The notes: a model not told the origin generated them from the sequence alone. A stretch of DNA of 55,559 nucleotides from Enterobacteriaceae bacterium (GCA_031253755.1 JAIRVT010000040.1:1-55559), one strand, 5' to 3'. Shown: positions 38,557 through 48,962, numbered from the stretch's first letter. A program made the numbers and translations.

Positions 38557-40005
38557 TTAGCGCCATTTCAGTGCCGGATCATCCACGGGTCGCCGCAATA
38601 CTTGTTTGTCTTTTTGATAATCATGTGACACAAACCAGTTTTCACTGTGGCCCTGACGCGGCAGACCTTCTCCGCCTCGTTTGACATAACCAGAGGTTAA
38701 GGCACCGAAAATGTGTTTATCAGCCAATACCTCACTCGGCTGGGCTTGGGGCGTTACAACGGTTGCGTGACGCCGCCCCATTTCATGTAACAAGCGGCAG
38801 ATATAATCCGCAGAAAGATCTATCTTGAGTGTCCAGGCATTATTAATGTAGCCGAATAAATAGGCAAAATTAGGAATATCCTGTACCAATGTTCCTTTAT
38901 AGAACAGTTTCTTATTAGCCTCCTGCGGTTGCCCATCAATGGAAAGGGTTATTCCGCCCATCATTTGTAATTGCAACCCTGTTGCCGTGACAATGATATC
39001 CGCCGGTAATACTTTGCCGGACTGCAAAAAAATACTATTTTCAGTAATGCGTTCAATCTGGTCAGTAATAATCGAGGCTTTCCCCTCTTTCAATACGTTA
39101 AATAGATTACTGTCGGGAACAAAACATAACCGTTGATCCCAAGGCATATATTTGGGTGTGAGGTGTTTCATATCAAATTCTGGGCCAACTTTTCTTCGGG
39201 CTAATTTCAGCAAAACAGATCTCAGTTGATTGGGAAAATAACGGCTGATTTTATACAGCGCACTAAAAAATAAGATATTACGATTGCGGCTGAATGCATA
39301 AATCCAACGTTGTGGAATAATACCTTTCAATAATTCAGCCACTTTATCCCGCCCCGGAATGGAGAATATATAACTGGGCGAGCGTTGCAGCATCGTAATA
39401 TGCGCAGTTTCATTCGCCATCGCTGGCAGTAAAGTGACTGCCGTTGCACCGCTGCCAATCACAACAACCTGCTTGCGTTTATAATCCAATTTTTCAGGCC
39501 AATGTTGTGGATGCACGATTGTGCCTTTAAAATCAGCAAGACCGGGAAATTCAGGTGAATACGGTTTGTCATGGTTGAAATAACCTGTCGCGCCGATCAG
39601 AAATTGGCAGGTAAATTGCCGGGGTTCTCCTCTTATTTCATCAATTGCACTGACAGTCCATTGATTGTCTTTATTTGACCAATCAATCTGCGTTATTTTT
39701 AAGCCAAACTGGATTTTTTTATCTATATTATGTTCTTCTACTGCTGATTGGAGATAATGCCTGATTGAAGGGCCATCCGCAAAAATACTGGTATCTGTCC
39801 AGGGGCTAAATTTATAGCCATAACTCATCATATCTGAGTCAGTACGAATGCCCGGATAACGGAATAAATCCCAGGTTCCGCCTATTGCCTGACGACGCTC
39901 TAATATCTGGATTTTCTTATCCGGGCATTTTCTTGCCAGATGACATGCCATGCCAATACCGGAAACTCCTGCTCCCATAATCAAAATATCATAATGGTTA
40001 TCCAT
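38557..40005 (-). CDS. Flavin-containing (Baeyer-Villiger-type) monooxygenase
   Basis: The 482-residue class B flavoprotein has an FAD Rossmann motif GAGVSG (11-16), an NADPH motif GSGATA (184-189) and the Baeyer-Villiger fingerprint FKGTIVHPQHWP (159-170). Enzymes of this type insert one oxygen atom next to a ketone or oxidise N or S atoms using NADPH and O2. The substrate is unknown. It is divergent from a LysE-type exporter gene 275 bp away and closed by its own terminator. Confidence 0.9.
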   Translation of the reverse strand: MDNHYDILIMGAGVSGIGMACHLARKCPDKKIQILERRQAIGGTWDLFRYPGIRTDSDMMSYGYKFSPWTDTSIFADGPSIRHYLQSAVEEHNIDKKIQFGLKITQIDWSNKDNQWTVSAIDEIRGEPRQFTCQFLIGATGYFNHDKPYSPEFPGLADFKGTIVHPQHWPEKLDYKRKQVVVIGSGATAVTLLPAMANETAHITMLQRSPSYIFSIPGRDKVAELLKGIIPQRWIYAFSRNRNILFFSALYKISRYFPNQLRSVLLKLARRKVGPEFDMKHLTPKYMPWDQRLCFVPDSNLFNVLKEGKASIITDQIERITENSIFLQSGKVLPADIIVTATGLQLQMMGGITLSIDGQPQEANKKLFYKGTLVQDIPNFAYLFGYINNAWTLKIDLSADYICRLLHEMGRRHATVVTPQAQPSEVLADKHIFGALTSGYVKRGGEGLPRQGHSENWFVSHDYQKDKQVLRRPVDDPALKWR

Positions 40006-40127
40006 ATTTTTTCTCCCTACAACGTGTTCTTTTGATTAAATCGATCTCTCCATATTATTTTTTATTTAATATAAGTACCATTTGCATTTATGTTTCAATC
40101 GTATCATGATTAGATACATCGATAGGC

Positions 40128-40232
40128 TATACTCGATAAATTTCAAGTTGCAATCTGCAAGATGACGCAAAGCCTTATATTTCCCCACAGCGCGGGGAAA
40201 TATAACACGCATCATGAAGTTTGATTAGTATA
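40128..40232. repeat. MITE-like palindromic element
   Basis: About 105 bp runs from TATACT to AGTATA. A perfect inner stem (TTATATTTCCCC at 40175-40186, GGGGAAATATAA at 40194-40205) and the imperfectly inverted outer arms (ATTTCAAGTTGC-like) recall the ERIC ends elsewhere in the window. It lies in the monooxygenase/LysE divergent region. Confidence 0.6.
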
Positions 40233-40281
40233 TATTTTTTTGCATGAGTATTGAAAATAAAAATTTAACAAGGTAATAATT

Positions 40282-40911
40282 ATGCCATTAATAGAAACAC
40301 TCATTACATTTATCAGCATTTCAACGTTATTATGCTTTTCACCCGGTCCTGATAATATTTTTGTATTAAGTCAATCAGCGATTAATGGCCGCATGGCTGG
40401 AGTTTTAATAACCATTGGTTTGTGCATTGGGTTAATAATACACAGCTTATTAATATCGTTGGGTATTTCTGCAATAGTTCGGGAAAATGCAATTATATTA
40501 AAAATAATTAAAACTTTAGGTGTTATTTATTTATGTTATCTGGCTTGGGGTGCTTTTAATGCCAAACCGATTTCACTTAAAAATAACAATGATAAATTTA
40601 ATAATTCTAAAGTGCTTATTAAAAAAGGAATAATGATGAATTTATCCAATCCTAAAGTCATTATTTTCTTTTTGGCCTTTCTCCCACAGTTCACCAATCA
40701 GAATATAAATGCAATACCTATTTCATTTCAATTATTCTCTCTTGGTTTAATATTCTCTGTAATTGCTTTTATTGTGTTTTCTATTATTTCTTATTTATCC
40801 GGTTTTTTTAGTGAAAAAATATTCCAAAAACCAAAAGTACAAAATATTTTAAATAAAACTTCGGCAGTAATATTTGTGGCATTGGCGATTAATTTGTTTC
40901 GGTTCGAATAG
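40282..40911 (+). CDS. LysE/RhtB-family exporter (second copy)
   Basis: The 209-residue membrane protein has the LysE family signature CFSPGPDNIFVLSQSAINGRMAGVLITIG and later MMNLSNPKVIIFFLAFLPQF, both better conserved than in the copy at 30799. It probably exports an amino acid or small metabolite. It is preceded by the MITE-like element and followed at once by a strong terminator, so it is monocistronic. Confidence 0.9.
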   Translation: MPLIETLITFISISTLLCFSPGPDNIFVLSQSAINGRMAGVLITIGLCIGLIIHSLLISLGISAIVRENAIILKIIKTLGVIYLCYLAWGAFNAKPISLKNNNDKFNNSKVLIKKGIMMNLSNPKVIIFFLAFLPQFTNQNINAIPISFQLFSLGLIFSVIAFIVFSIISYLSGFFSEKIFQKPKVQNILNKTSAVIFVALAINLFRFE

Positions 40912-40939
40912 CTATAGCGATTACCGGGCGATAGACAAA

Positions 40940-40982
40940 CCGCCCAACGCCTCTCATCAAAAGGCGTTGGGCGGCTTTTTTT
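40940..40982 (+). terminator. Rho-independent terminator of the LysE-type gene
   Basis: CCGCCCAACGCCT (40940-40952) pairs with AGGCGTTGGGCGG (40962-40974), 9-nt loop, followed by a run of seven T. It also lies directly beyond the stop of the convergent yeaX gene. Confidence 0.93.
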
Positions 40983-40985
40983 GAA

Positions 40986-41951
40986 TCACAGATCCAATAC
41001 CAATCGCTTCCCTTTCGCTCTGGAACAGCAAATCAGCATGGAGGTCTGGCTCTGTTTTTCTTCATCCGTAAAATATTGGTCACGGTGATCAGCTTCACCT
41101 TCTAAGATGGCAGTTTCACAAGTACCGCACACACCTTCACGACACAGGCAATCAACCGAGGCGGCTTTATTCCGTTCGATCACTTGCAGAATGGTCGATT
41201 CGCTATCCACCTCCAGTTCAACGCCGGAGCGGGCCAGCACAAGGGTAAACGCATCGCCGGTTTTATCTTCGACCGTAAATTGCTCAAAGTGTAATTGATT
41301 ATCAGAAAAACCGGCCTTTTGCGCCGCTTGCCTGACGCCCTCATTCAGTGAATTAGAGCCACAGGTATAAATGTGGCTCTCTGTGGGTAATTGGGCAATA
41401 AATGTATCGAGTTCAAGGCGAGTGCCTTCAGAGGAAACATGGCAAATCACTTTATCCTTAAATGCCGATGACATTAATTCTTGCCTGAACGCATTATCAC
41501 TGGCGTAGCGGTAGCAATAGTGCAGTTCATAATCGGCATTTTGCCGTTCCAACTCATGTAAATGGGACATAAATGGCGTGATGCCGATCCCCCCGGCGAT
41601 CAAGATATGCTTTTTCGCCTCCGGCACTAATGGAAATAAATTATTCGGTTCAGACACCACCAACTTATCGCCAATCACCACTTTTTCGTGCATAAATGCC
41701 GAGCCACCGCAGGAATCCGCTTCTCGCTTAATCGCAATCTGATAATGTTGCTCATCAAAAGGAGAACTCAATAAAGAGTACGCATTGCTATAATGCTGGC
41801 TGCCATCCTGCATTTGCACAAAAATATGGCTGCCGCCGCTAAACGCAGGCAAATGCGTATTTTGATCAGGGATTAATGTAAATCGTTTGATCGCCGGTGT
41901 GATCGTTTCAATATCGCTGACAATAACGTCAACCATCTGATAAGCAGACAT
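40986..41951 (-). CDS. yeaX: Carnitine monooxygenase reductase (YeaX/CntB)
   Basis: The 321-residue reductase passes electrons from NADH via FMN and a plant-type [2Fe-2S] cluster to the Rieske oxygenase. Visible are RFTL...GGSHIFVQM (flavin), HILIAGGIGITPFMSHLHEL (nucleotide) and the C-terminal CLCREGVCGTCETAILEGEADHRDQYF cluster loop, nearly identical to E. coli YeaX. ATG 41951 (MSAYQMV) is used: it matches the E. coli start and has AAGGAG upstream; the frame to 41975 would overlap yeaW. It is the last gene of the yeaVWX operon. Confidence 0.95.
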   Translation of the reverse strand: MSAYQMVDVIVSDIETITPAIKRFTLIPDQNTHLPAFSGGSHIFVQMQDGSQHYSNAYSLLSSPFDEQHYQIAIKREADSCGGSAFMHEKVVIGDKLVVSEPNNLFPLVPEAKKHILIAGGIGITPFMSHLHELERQNADYELHYCYRYASDNAFRQELMSSAFKDKVICHVSSEGTRLELDTFIAQLPTESHIYTCGSNSLNEGVRQAAQKAGFSDNQLHFEQFTVEDKTGDAFTLVLARSGVELEVDSESTILQVIERNKAASVDCLCREGVCGTCETAILEGEADHRDQYFTDEEKQSQTSMLICCSRAKGKRLVLDL

Positions 41952-41971
41952 AAGCAACTCCTTATTATCCA

Positions 41972-43120
41972 TCATTCCTTATGGTAAATCTGGGCAACAA
42001 GGTTGTGGAAATAAGCGATGCCATGCTCGCTGATCCCACTGCCGCTGCTGTCTGCCATAATGCGCCCCTGACCACGATAGCCTCTGGATTTCAGCCCTTT
42101 TTGTACGCTTTCAACCAAGCGCAGATCTTCCGGGCGGAAAACGTCACGATACCATTCGATCAGCTCTTTTTGCTCTTGCGTCAGTTCTTCGTTGGTAAAG
42201 TAAATATCGTAATGTTGTAGCGTGGTTTCCGCGTCGATGGGGAATTCATAGATAACCGTCATCATGCCTTTAATCGGCGTGACGTTATACATCGTGCAAG
42301 GCCAGAGCCAAAAACCGTGGAATGAAGATTCACCTTCAAATTTGAAAGATTGCTCCGAGGGAATGGCGTAACCAAATTGCAGCGACCACTTCTCATGCAT
42401 GGTGTGCCAATAACGATCTACCTGAACGGACGTTGAAAAACCCGGATGGGCTGGCCCACAGTGATAACATTCCAGATAGTTATCAACGATGCTTTTCCAG
42501 TTGGCAGGCGTTGCCGTGGTAAAACGGGCCGCCAGTTTGAGATCATAAACATCAGGACAGGCTTCCAGCACTTTCGCCCCTAAACCCGGTAGCTGTTCTT
42601 CCACTGTTCCCGCGTCCATATCCATATTAATAAAGATAAAACCGGCGTATTCTTCCAGTTTGACCGGCGTTAATGTGGCTAAATCTTTGTCAAAATTCGC
42701 CACATTTTCGCAGTTACGGGCATGGGCGAGTGAACCATCAAGTTTGAATGCCCATGCGTGATAAGGGCAGGTAATGACGTTTTTGGCCTTGCCCTGCCCC
42801 TGCAATAATTGGTGTCCGCGGTGAGGACAAACGTTAAAAAAGGCACGTAATACTTTGTCACGGCCACGGACAATAACAATGTTCTCGCCAATAATTTCGC
42901 GCGTAACATAATCATTCGGGTTAGCCAGCTCACTGCTGTGCGCAACACAGATCCAACTTTTAGCGAAAACCGCCTCTTTCTCATAATCAAACACCTCTTG
43001 AGAGGTATAATAGCGAGCAGGCATCGTGTAGGCTTCTGCCGGATTGGCGCAGAAATCTTTCGGCAGGGTAAGATCGCGTTGAGTGAATTTGTCTTGGGTA
43101 AGATCGTGTTGAATGCTCAT
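41972..43120 (-). CDS. yeaW: Carnitine monooxygenase oxygenase subunit (YeaW/CntA), Rieske type
   Basis: CntA/YeaW splits L-carnitine to trimethylamine and malic semialdehyde. The 382-residue protein has the Rieske cluster ligands C98-P-H100 and C118-P-Y-H121 ([15 protein letters not shown]) and the mononuclear iron site with Glu217, His220 and His225 in [15 protein letters not shown]; the Glu in place of the usual bridging Asp is the CntA-group trait. The N-terminus contains a 30-bp-period duplication giving QHDLTQ...QRDLTL. It overlaps yeaV by 4 bp. Betaine or stachydrine demethylases are the alternative, but the neighbours favour carnitine. Confidence 0.9.
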   Translation of the reverse strand: MSIQHDLTQDKFTQRDLTLPKDFCANPAEAYTMPARYYTSQEVFDYEKEAVFAKSWICVAHSSELANPNDYVTREIIGENIVIVRGRDKVLRAFFNVCPHRGHQLLQGQGKAKNVITCPYHAWAFKLDGSLAHARNCENVANFDKDLATLTPVKLEEYAGFIFINMDMDAGTVEEQLPGLGAKVLEACPDVYDLKLAARFTTATPANWKSIVDNYLECYHCGPAHPGFSTSVQVDRYWHTMHEKWSLQFGYAIPSEQSFKFEGESSFHGFWLWPCTMYNVTPIKGMMTVIYEFPIDAETTLQHYDIYFTNEELTQEQKELIEWYRDVFRPEDLRLVESVQKGLKSRGYRGQGRIMADSSGSGISEHGIAYFHNLVAQIYHKE

Positions 43121-44655
43121 ATCAATTCCTTATTAATTTGATGTGCCGGAATATGTGCATAATCTTGTTTTATCCAGCAAATAAAGCCGTAAACCTTGAT
43201 CAATAAGATCACTAAAAATGGCAATGCAGTCAGTACGACTGTGGTTTTCATGGTTTCCAGTGAGGCTTGAGTGAAAAGAATCGAAAGTGGGATTAGCGTG
43301 ATCACCACACACCAGAAAAGACGTAGTTTCCGGCTCGGATCCTGCCCTTCACTTAAATTACGGGTGCTGGTTGCTGCCATGGTATAAGCCACGGCATCCA
43401 TATGCGAAGCTAAGAAAATCACCATGATAAAGAGATAAGCCGCGAGGAAAAACTGGCCGAACGGCAATGCACTCAGGAGCTGATGAACTGCTGTTTCACC
43501 GCCTAAGGTCGTCAATACTTCAGGGACATTAATCGCCCCGGTGATAAATTGGTGCATCGCATAACTTTCCAGCACACCAAAGAAGAACCAGCAGCCAAAA
43601 GTACTGCCCAAGAGTAACGCCCAAATCACTTCTTTAATCTTGCGCCCGTGAGAAACGCGGGTGACAAACATGGCAACGCCGGGAGTGTATGAGATCCACC
43701 ATAGCCAGTAGAAAACGGTCCAACTGCGGGTAAATTGCCCGTCGCCCATCGGATCGGTAAACAGGCTCATCTGCAAGTAGTTTTGGGTCGTTAAGCCAAT
43801 CGCATTAATCATGTTATTAACGGTAAATTCGGTCGGCCCGACAATTAAAACCAGCAAGGCAAAACCCAATGCGCCCCAGCCTACCATCTGGCTCAAACGC
43901 CGCATTCCGTTATCAATGCCAATATAGGAACTCAGGCTGAAAATAAGGGCGGCGATTAAGATAATGCCGGCCTGAACCATAAAGTTATTCGGTATACCGA
44001 TTAATACCGAAAGCCCGCCGCTTAATGTCGCTGCCGTCACAACCAGTGAAATCGTTAACGCGCCGACTGTGGCAATCAGGAAAGTCATGTCCACAAGCCG
44101 CCCCCAAAACCCTTGCGGATTAATTTTCAGAATGGCAGAAATGATCCCTGACAGGCTCAGGCCTTTATTTTTTCTGACATGAAAATGGTAAGCCATCACC
44201 AGTGAAGCCAGCGCATAAGTCGCCCATGCACTGACTCCCCAATGGAAAAACGAGTAACTGATGCTGTACTCCAGCGCTTTGGGAGTCCGGGGCGTAATAT
44301 TCAGGCCGGGAGTCTGGTAATAATACGCCCACTCCATCACACCCCAATATAAGGTCGATGAACCCAGCCCCGCACAGATAAACATACAGAGCCAAGGCGC
44401 GGTGGTGTATTCCGGTTTTCCTTCACCCAAACGAATATCGCCATATTTACTGAGCGCCAGATAGAGGACAAACATCAACGCCACAAGGACTAAAATCTGA
44501 ATGGTTGACCCCAGTAAGCGAGTCAGGCCATTAAAAATAGTATTCGCAATGACCTGAGTTTGTTCGGGAAAGACACTGAGTGTTATGGCGATCAGCACAA
44601 TGCAAATCAGGCTGATTGCAATTAAAGGAAGATCTTTTTTTGTGTTGCTCAGCAT
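43117..44655 (-). CDS. yeaV: BCCT-family transporter (YeaV)
   Basis: The 512-residue, 12-helix protein belongs to the betaine/carnitine/choline transporter family: [14 protein letters not shown] with the conserved tryptophans, [17 protein letters not shown], and [20 protein letters not shown], which forms the aromatic binding site. It should import carnitine or a related quaternary amine. ATG 44655 is chosen, with GGAGG four bases upstream; GTG 44673 is less likely. It heads yeaVWX, with 4-bp stop/start overlap to yeaW. 238 bp to dmlA are non-coding and hold its promoter. Confidence 0.92.
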   Translation of the reverse strand: MLSNTKKDLPLIAISLICIVLIAITLSVFPEQTQVIANTIFNGLTRLLGSTIQILVLVALMFVLYLALSKYGDIRLGEGKPEYTTAPWLCMFICAGLGSSTLYWGVMEWAYYYQTPGLNITPRTPKALEYSISYSFFHWGVSAWATYALASLVMAYHFHVRKNKGLSLSGIISAILKINPQGFWGRLVDMTFLIATVGALTISLVVTAATLSGGLSVLIGIPNNFMVQAGIILIAALIFSLSSYIGIDNGMRRLSQMVGWGALGFALLVLIVGPTEFTVNNMINAIGLTTQNYLQMSLFTDPMGDGQFTRSWTVFYWLWWISYTPGVAMFVTRVSHGRKIKEVIWALLLGSTFGCWFFFGVLESYAMHQFITGAINVPEVLTTLGGETAVHQLLSALPFGQFFLAAYLFIMVIFLASHMDAVAYTMAATSTRNLSEGQDPSRKLRLFWCVVITLIPLSILFTQASLETMKTTVVLTALPFLVILLIKVYGFICWIKQDYAHIPAHQINKELI

Positions 44656-44893
44656 GAAACCTCCGTTTGTCACTTGCGCCTCGATCTGTGACGGTTATCG
44701 TTGTTATGATGAGTGTTTATGTTGTATCGACACGATAAAAAGGAAAACGTGCAGTGAGTGGGAACGACACTCACCGCTTTTGTTAACAGGAAAAATATAG
44801 TGTTGTTACACTATTTAAACAATTGGTTAAACAGTAAATAGATAAAACACATATCGTAATTAATGTTTTGTGATGTGGATTGAAAATCAATGT

Positions 44894-46009
44894 CTATCCT
44901 GCCGCTAATTCCTCGCATTGAACGGCTTGATGAAGTTGCCCGATAATCGCTTGCCCGACCTGCTGCGTCGATGCCTTGCCTTTCATATCCGGCGTCACCA
45001 TGCCTTGCGCAATGACGGCTTCAATCGCCGCCAAGATATCATCATGTGCGCCCTGATAACGCGGATCTCCGTGGCCTAAAAACTGTAACATCATGGCGCC
45101 AGACCAAATCATCGCTATCGGATTGGCGATATTTTTGCCATAAATATCCGGTGCAGAGCCATGAATCGGTTCAAATAATGACGGAAAGTGCCTTTCCGGG
45201 TTCAGGTTGGCAGAAGGTGAGATCCCGATGGTACCGGTACAGGCAGGCCCAAGATCGGAAAGAATATCGCCGAACAGGTTAGAAGCCACCACGACATCAA
45301 ACCGCTCCGGGTTCAGCACAAAGCGCGCACAAAGAATATCGATATGCTGCTTATCCCATTTAATATCAGGATACTGTTTTGCCATCGCTTCAACCCGCTC
45401 GTCCCAATAAGGCATACTGATCGATAACCCATTGGATTTCGTCGCGGAAGTCAATAATTTACGCGGACGGCTCTGCGCTAATTCAAACGCGTATTTCAGA
45501 ATGCGATCAACACCACGGCGGGTAAAGACCGACTCCTGAATCACGACTTCATGCTCGGTGCCTTCGTTGAAGCGGCCTCCGATAGCTGAATATTCCCCTT
45601 CGGTATTCTCTCTGACCACGTAAAAATCAATGTCTTCCGGTTTTTTGTTTGCTAACGGACAAGACACGCCCGGCAACAAGCGCACAGGGCGCACATTGGC
45701 ATATTGTTGAAATTCACGACGAAATTTAAGTAATGAACCCCAGAGCGAGATATGGTCAGGCACGGTTTCAGGCCAGCCGACAGCGCCAAAATAGATAGCA
45801 TCAAACTGCATTAGCTGGCTAAACCAATCATCAGGCATCATCGTGCCGTGTTTCAGGTAATAATCACAACTGGCCCATTCAAAATGCTCAAACGACAAAT
45901 GAAGATCCCATTTTTCAGCAACCGCCTGTAATACCCGAATGCCTTCCGGAAGCACTTCATGACCAATGCCATCTCCCGGTATCGCTGCAATTTTAAACGT
46001 TTTTTTCAT
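44894..46009 (-). CDS. dmlA: D-malate dehydrogenase (decarboxylating)
   Basis: The 371-residue enzyme is of the isocitrate/isopropylmalate dehydrogenase family: IAAIPGDGIGHEVLPEG, RRVD-type ENTEGEYSAIGG, the metal-binding DILSDLGPACTGTIGISPSAN and HGSAPDIYGKNIANP. DmlA (YeaU) oxidises D-malate to pyruvate with CO2 release. D-malate can arise from malic semialdehyde, the carnitine-cleavage product of the neighbouring genes, linking the modules. It is divergent from dmlR over 104 bp. Confidence 0.93.
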   Translation of the reverse strand: MKKTFKIAAIPGDGIGHEVLPEGIRVLQAVAEKWDLHLSFEHFEWASCDYYLKHGTMMPDDWFSQLMQFDAIYFGAVGWPETVPDHISLWGSLLKFRREFQQYANVRPVRLLPGVSCPLANKKPEDIDFYVVRENTEGEYSAIGGRFNEGTEHEVVIQESVFTRRGVDRILKYAFELAQSRPRKLLTSATKSNGLSISMPYWDERVEAMAKQYPDIKWDKQHIDILCARFVLNPERFDVVVASNLFGDILSDLGPACTGTIGISPSANLNPERHFPSLFEPIHGSAPDIYGKNIANPIAMIWSGAMMLQFLGHGDPRYQGAHDDILAAIEAVIAQGMVTPDMKGKASTQQVGQAIIGQLHQAVQCEELAAG

Positions 46010-46113
46010 CGTATGACTCTCATTTATCAGGCTACAGAATTGACTTTTCCGCTATCTTATAATTGACTGATTTGCATTCAATACGAAAAATGTAGAAACA
46101 TAATTTACGGTCT

Positions 46114-47019
46114 ATGAATAATCTTCCTTTCTTACAGGATCTGCGGGTTTTTCTTTTAGTGGCGAAAAGAGCCAGTTTTGCTGCCGTCGCGGAAGAAATT
46201 GGCGCTTCGCCGGCTTTTGTCAGCAAACGCATTGCGATATTAGAAAATATTTTGAATGTCAGTTTGTTACATCGGACAACCCGCAGGGTATCCATTACTG
46301 AAGATGGCGAGCGCATCTATGAGTGGGCGCAGCGTATCCTGAATGATGTTAACCAGATGCTTGATGAGCTTTCCGATCTTCGTCAGGAACCACAGGGGAA
46401 AATCAGGATCACCAGCAGCTTTGGTTTCGGCCGGAAATTTGTTGCTCCGGCGTTATCCGCGTTGATCCGGGCTTATCCACAGCTCGATCTACGCTTTGAT
46501 GTAGAAGATCGTCTGTTTGATCTGGCAACGGAAGGGATTGATCTGGATATCCGTATTGGTGACGAAATTGATGATAACCTGATCGCCCGCAAACTGGCTT
46601 CCAACCGCCGGATCCTGTGTGCCGCTCCTGCTTACCTCGCCCGCAATCCGGCACCAAAAACCATCAACGAACTGCCGTCACACGCCTGTCTGGTGATCAA
46701 AGAGCGGGATCATCCTTTCGGTGTCTGGAAACTGCAAAACAGCGCCGGTATTCAGTCGATCAAAGTCACCGGCCCGATGTCCTCCAATCATGGCGAGATC
46801 ATTCACCAATGGTGTCTGGATGGACACGGCATTATTCTGCGTTCTTACTGGGATGTCAGAGAAAATATTAAATCCGGCGCACTGGTGCATATTTTGCCTG
46901 AGTATTATCAGCCAGCGAATATCTGGGCGGTGTATGTGACACGCCTTGCGATGTCCGCCCGGATTAGGGTGACCGTGGAGTTTTTGGAGCGGTATTTTGC
47001 GGAGTATTATTTGAATTAA
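46114..47019 (+). CDS. dmlR: LysR-type activator of D-malate catabolism
   Basis: The 301-residue regulator has an N-terminal LysR helix-turn-helix (FLQDLRVFLLVAKRASFAAVAEEIGASPAFVSKRIAILE) and a substrate-binding C-terminal domain (KIRITSSFGFGRKFVAPAL...). It matches E. coli DmlR (YeaT) in sequence pattern and in its divergent placement to dmlA, whose transcription DmlR activates in response to D-malate. It may also control yeaVWX. A terminator follows the stop. Confidence 0.93.
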   Translation: MNNLPFLQDLRVFLLVAKRASFAAVAEEIGASPAFVSKRIAILENILNVSLLHRTTRRVSITEDGERIYEWAQRILNDVNQMLDELSDLRQEPQGKIRITSSFGFGRKFVAPALSALIRAYPQLDLRFDVEDRLFDLATEGIDLDIRIGDEIDDNLIARKLASNRRILCAAPAYLARNPAPKTINELPSHACLVIKERDHPFGVWKLQNSAGIQSIKVTGPMSSNHGEIIHQWCLDGHGIILRSYWDVRENIKSGALVHILPEYYQPANIWAVYVTRLAMSARIRVTVEFLERYFAEYYLN

Positions 47020-47024
47020 AATGG

Positions 47025-47065
47025 AATAAAACCATCTCGTAACAATAATATAAGATGGTTTTATT
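47025..47065 (+). terminator. Terminator after dmlR
   Basis: AATAAAACCATCT (47025-47037) and AGATGGTTTTATT (47053-47065) form a 13-bp stem ending in a TTTTATT tail. AAGATGGTTTTATTC is then repeated once more, so the tail has been duplicated. Confidence 0.75.
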
Positions 47066-47095
47066 CAAAAGATGGTTTTATTCAAAATAAATTTT

Positions 47096-47323
47096 TCACG
47101 CAGCTAAAAAAACCAATACCACTATTACAGTAAAAATCAATATTCCAATTAACATTGCTGCAACAATAGAAGAAAAGAAATAAATAAACATGGCAATTAT
47201 AATAATTGCGATAATTGCAATAATTCCTTCAACAAAAAATTCAGTGAAAAAATCTAAAATACACTCTATACGATCTATCCAATCACTCTTATTACTCTTA
47301 TCAGACTTCTTTTTATTTCTCAT
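47096..47323 (-). CDS. Small membrane protein of unknown function
   Basis: A 75-residue frame starts at ATG 47323 with GGAAG seven bases upstream. It has a lysine/serine-rich N-terminus (MRNKKKSDKSNKSDW) and two adjoining hydrophobic segments (IIAIIAIIIIAMFIYFF; AAMLIGILIFTVIVVLVFLAA). The ribosome site and charge pattern support a real gene. No family was recognised. Confidence 0.5.
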   Translation of the reverse strand: MRNKKKSDKSNKSDWIDRIECILDFFTEFFVEGIIAIIAIIIIAMFIYFFSSIVAAMLIGILIFTVIVVLVFLAA

Positions 47324-47786
47324 AGTTTAACTTCCTTATTTATTGGTATTAAAACCCACGAAACACAATTTCTTCAACAATCGGAGCAGCAATGCATTTT
47401 CTGATAACTATGCCAGCAAATCAGGGAATAGGGCAACAGGAAAATAATATATAATACAGGAACATCTAAGCTGGAATAATATAATTCCATTGCATTAGGA
47501 AAGAAAAAAACAGAAAAGGTAAGGCAAACCAGCCGATGTAAACCGCTATGCAAATTAATGAATGAGTCACTCTGTCTACGGCTATGGATTGCATCATGAT
47601 TTAAGGTAACTTCCGTTTAAAAAATGATGTTATATCATGAAAATAGCGAGATGATAATCGTAATATCCTACTAATATTGAGGTTAAATTCTCGAATCAGC
47701 AAAGAATATTCTAGCGAAAATTCATCTCCATTTAGGGTAAAATCTATGCGTCTGAGTATCAATTTATCGCGACAGAGAACTAAACC
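47324..47786. other. Intergenic region, nothing recognised
   Basis: 463 bp between divergent genes. AT-rich, no RNA gene or repeat seen. A 69-codon minus-strand frame crossing into the next gene has no support. Confidence 0.5.
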
Positions 47787-48932
47787 ATGAGCGTATATCA
47801 GTTTTATCATTTTGAACGACTTGATGGCGTATTGTCTTCACAGCAAAAAGCCAGTCTAAGAACCCTCTCCAGCCGTGCTGAAATCAGTTCCAGCCATTTT
47901 ACTGTTCATTATAACTATGGTGATTTAAAGGCAGAACCTGCTGATTTGATGATCTCCTATTTTGATATCGGATTCTTTTATGCTGATTGGGGGCAGGTGG
48001 TTTTCTATCTGAAAGTGCCCGTAGATGCGATCCCACCGGCATTTATGTGTATTGATGATGGCGAATTTGTGGAATGCGAAAAACGAGGCAGTTATCTGTT
48101 ATTCACCTTTTCCAGAAATGAAATGGATGAATACATAAACGAAGATGAAATAAAAGATTATTTAGATTATTTGGTTGAGCTACGTACTGAACTGATGGAA
48201 GGGGATTATCGCCTGTTATACCTGCATTGGTTGAGAAGCGCATTTGAAGGTGATGATACTTTAGACAAACTGCCGCTGATTGATTTCGATTTTAAACAAT
48301 TATCCGATGCACAAGATGCCTTTGCTCAATTATTTGATATTCCACCAGAAGCATATAACGCCTTGGAAATGTTGCTTGATAATTCGGAGTCACATAGCAA
48401 ACCTGAGTATTTGCTCGGAGTATCGCAAGTTGACCCCCTGACTGAATCAGATAAGGATTTGATATTGAAATCTTTATTTAAGCAAGGGCAAATTACGGTC
48501 AATCAGGCTCGCGAGTTGATTTCTAAACCATTAACCAGCGAAGACTATCAATATTGGCTAACACCTGAGTCACTTAAGCCTTATTGGAAAGCGGCAAACG
48601 AGGAAGTCACGCGTCAACGTTTGCTGGCCGAAGAACAAAAACGCAAACAAGAGCAGCGCGAAACACTTAACCGGCTTAATGCAATTTTTTCTTCAAAAGA
48701 AACGCATTGGGCAAATGCGGAAAAAAACAGCGAAAAAGGCAGCGGCAGTGGTTATGAAAAAGCCGCCAGAGGCGTCGTCGATCTCTACTATGCTTATCAC
48801 GTCAATAACGCGCTGGAAGAATTTATTCCGCTCTATCAGGCATTTTTCAAGCAAATCGAAAAAAGAAGAGCGCTGGTACAACGGCTGACATCACTGAATC
48901 AGGAAATCGAGAAACATCTGGGCGGAAGTTGA
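47787..48932 (+). CDS. Hypothetical protein, 381 aa
   Basis: A soluble, acidic protein with a beta-rich N-terminal part (MISYFDIGFFYADWGQVVFYLKVPV), a middle helical part, and a Glu/Lys/Arg-rich coiled-coil-like stretch about residues 265-300 (ANEEVTRQRLLAEEQKRK then QEQRETLNRLN). A short helical C-terminal domain follows. I recognise no family. Codon use looks native, and a strong terminator follows, so it is a real monocistronic gene. Confidence 0.7.
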   Translation: MSVYQFYHFERLDGVLSSQQKASLRTLSSRAEISSSHFTVHYNYGDLKAEPADLMISYFDIGFFYADWGQVVFYLKVPVDAIPPAFMCIDDGEFVECEKRGSYLLFTFSRNEMDEYINEDEIKDYLDYLVELRTELMEGDYRLLYLHWLRSAFEGDDTLDKLPLIDFDFKQLSDAQDAFAQLFDIPPEAYNALEMLLDNSESHSKPEYLLGVSQVDPLTESDKDLILKSLFKQGQITVNQARELISKPLTSEDYQYWLTPESLKPYWKAANEEVTRQRLLAEEQKRKQEQRETLNRLNAIFSSKETHWANAEKNSEKGSGSGYEKAARGVVDLYYAYHVNNALEEFIPLYQAFFKQIEKRRALVQRLTSLNQEIEKHLGGS

Positions 48933-48962
48933 TTTTATTGGTTAAATTGTGGTTCTGAAATC

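Noticed and set aside
46473-46481. Perfect DnaA box (TTATCCACA)
   Set aside because: It lies inside the dmlR coding sequence, isolated, and is expected by chance.
47601-47810. 69-codon minus-strand frame upstream of the 381-aa gene
   Set aside because: It overlaps the start and promoter of a better-supported gene and has no family features.
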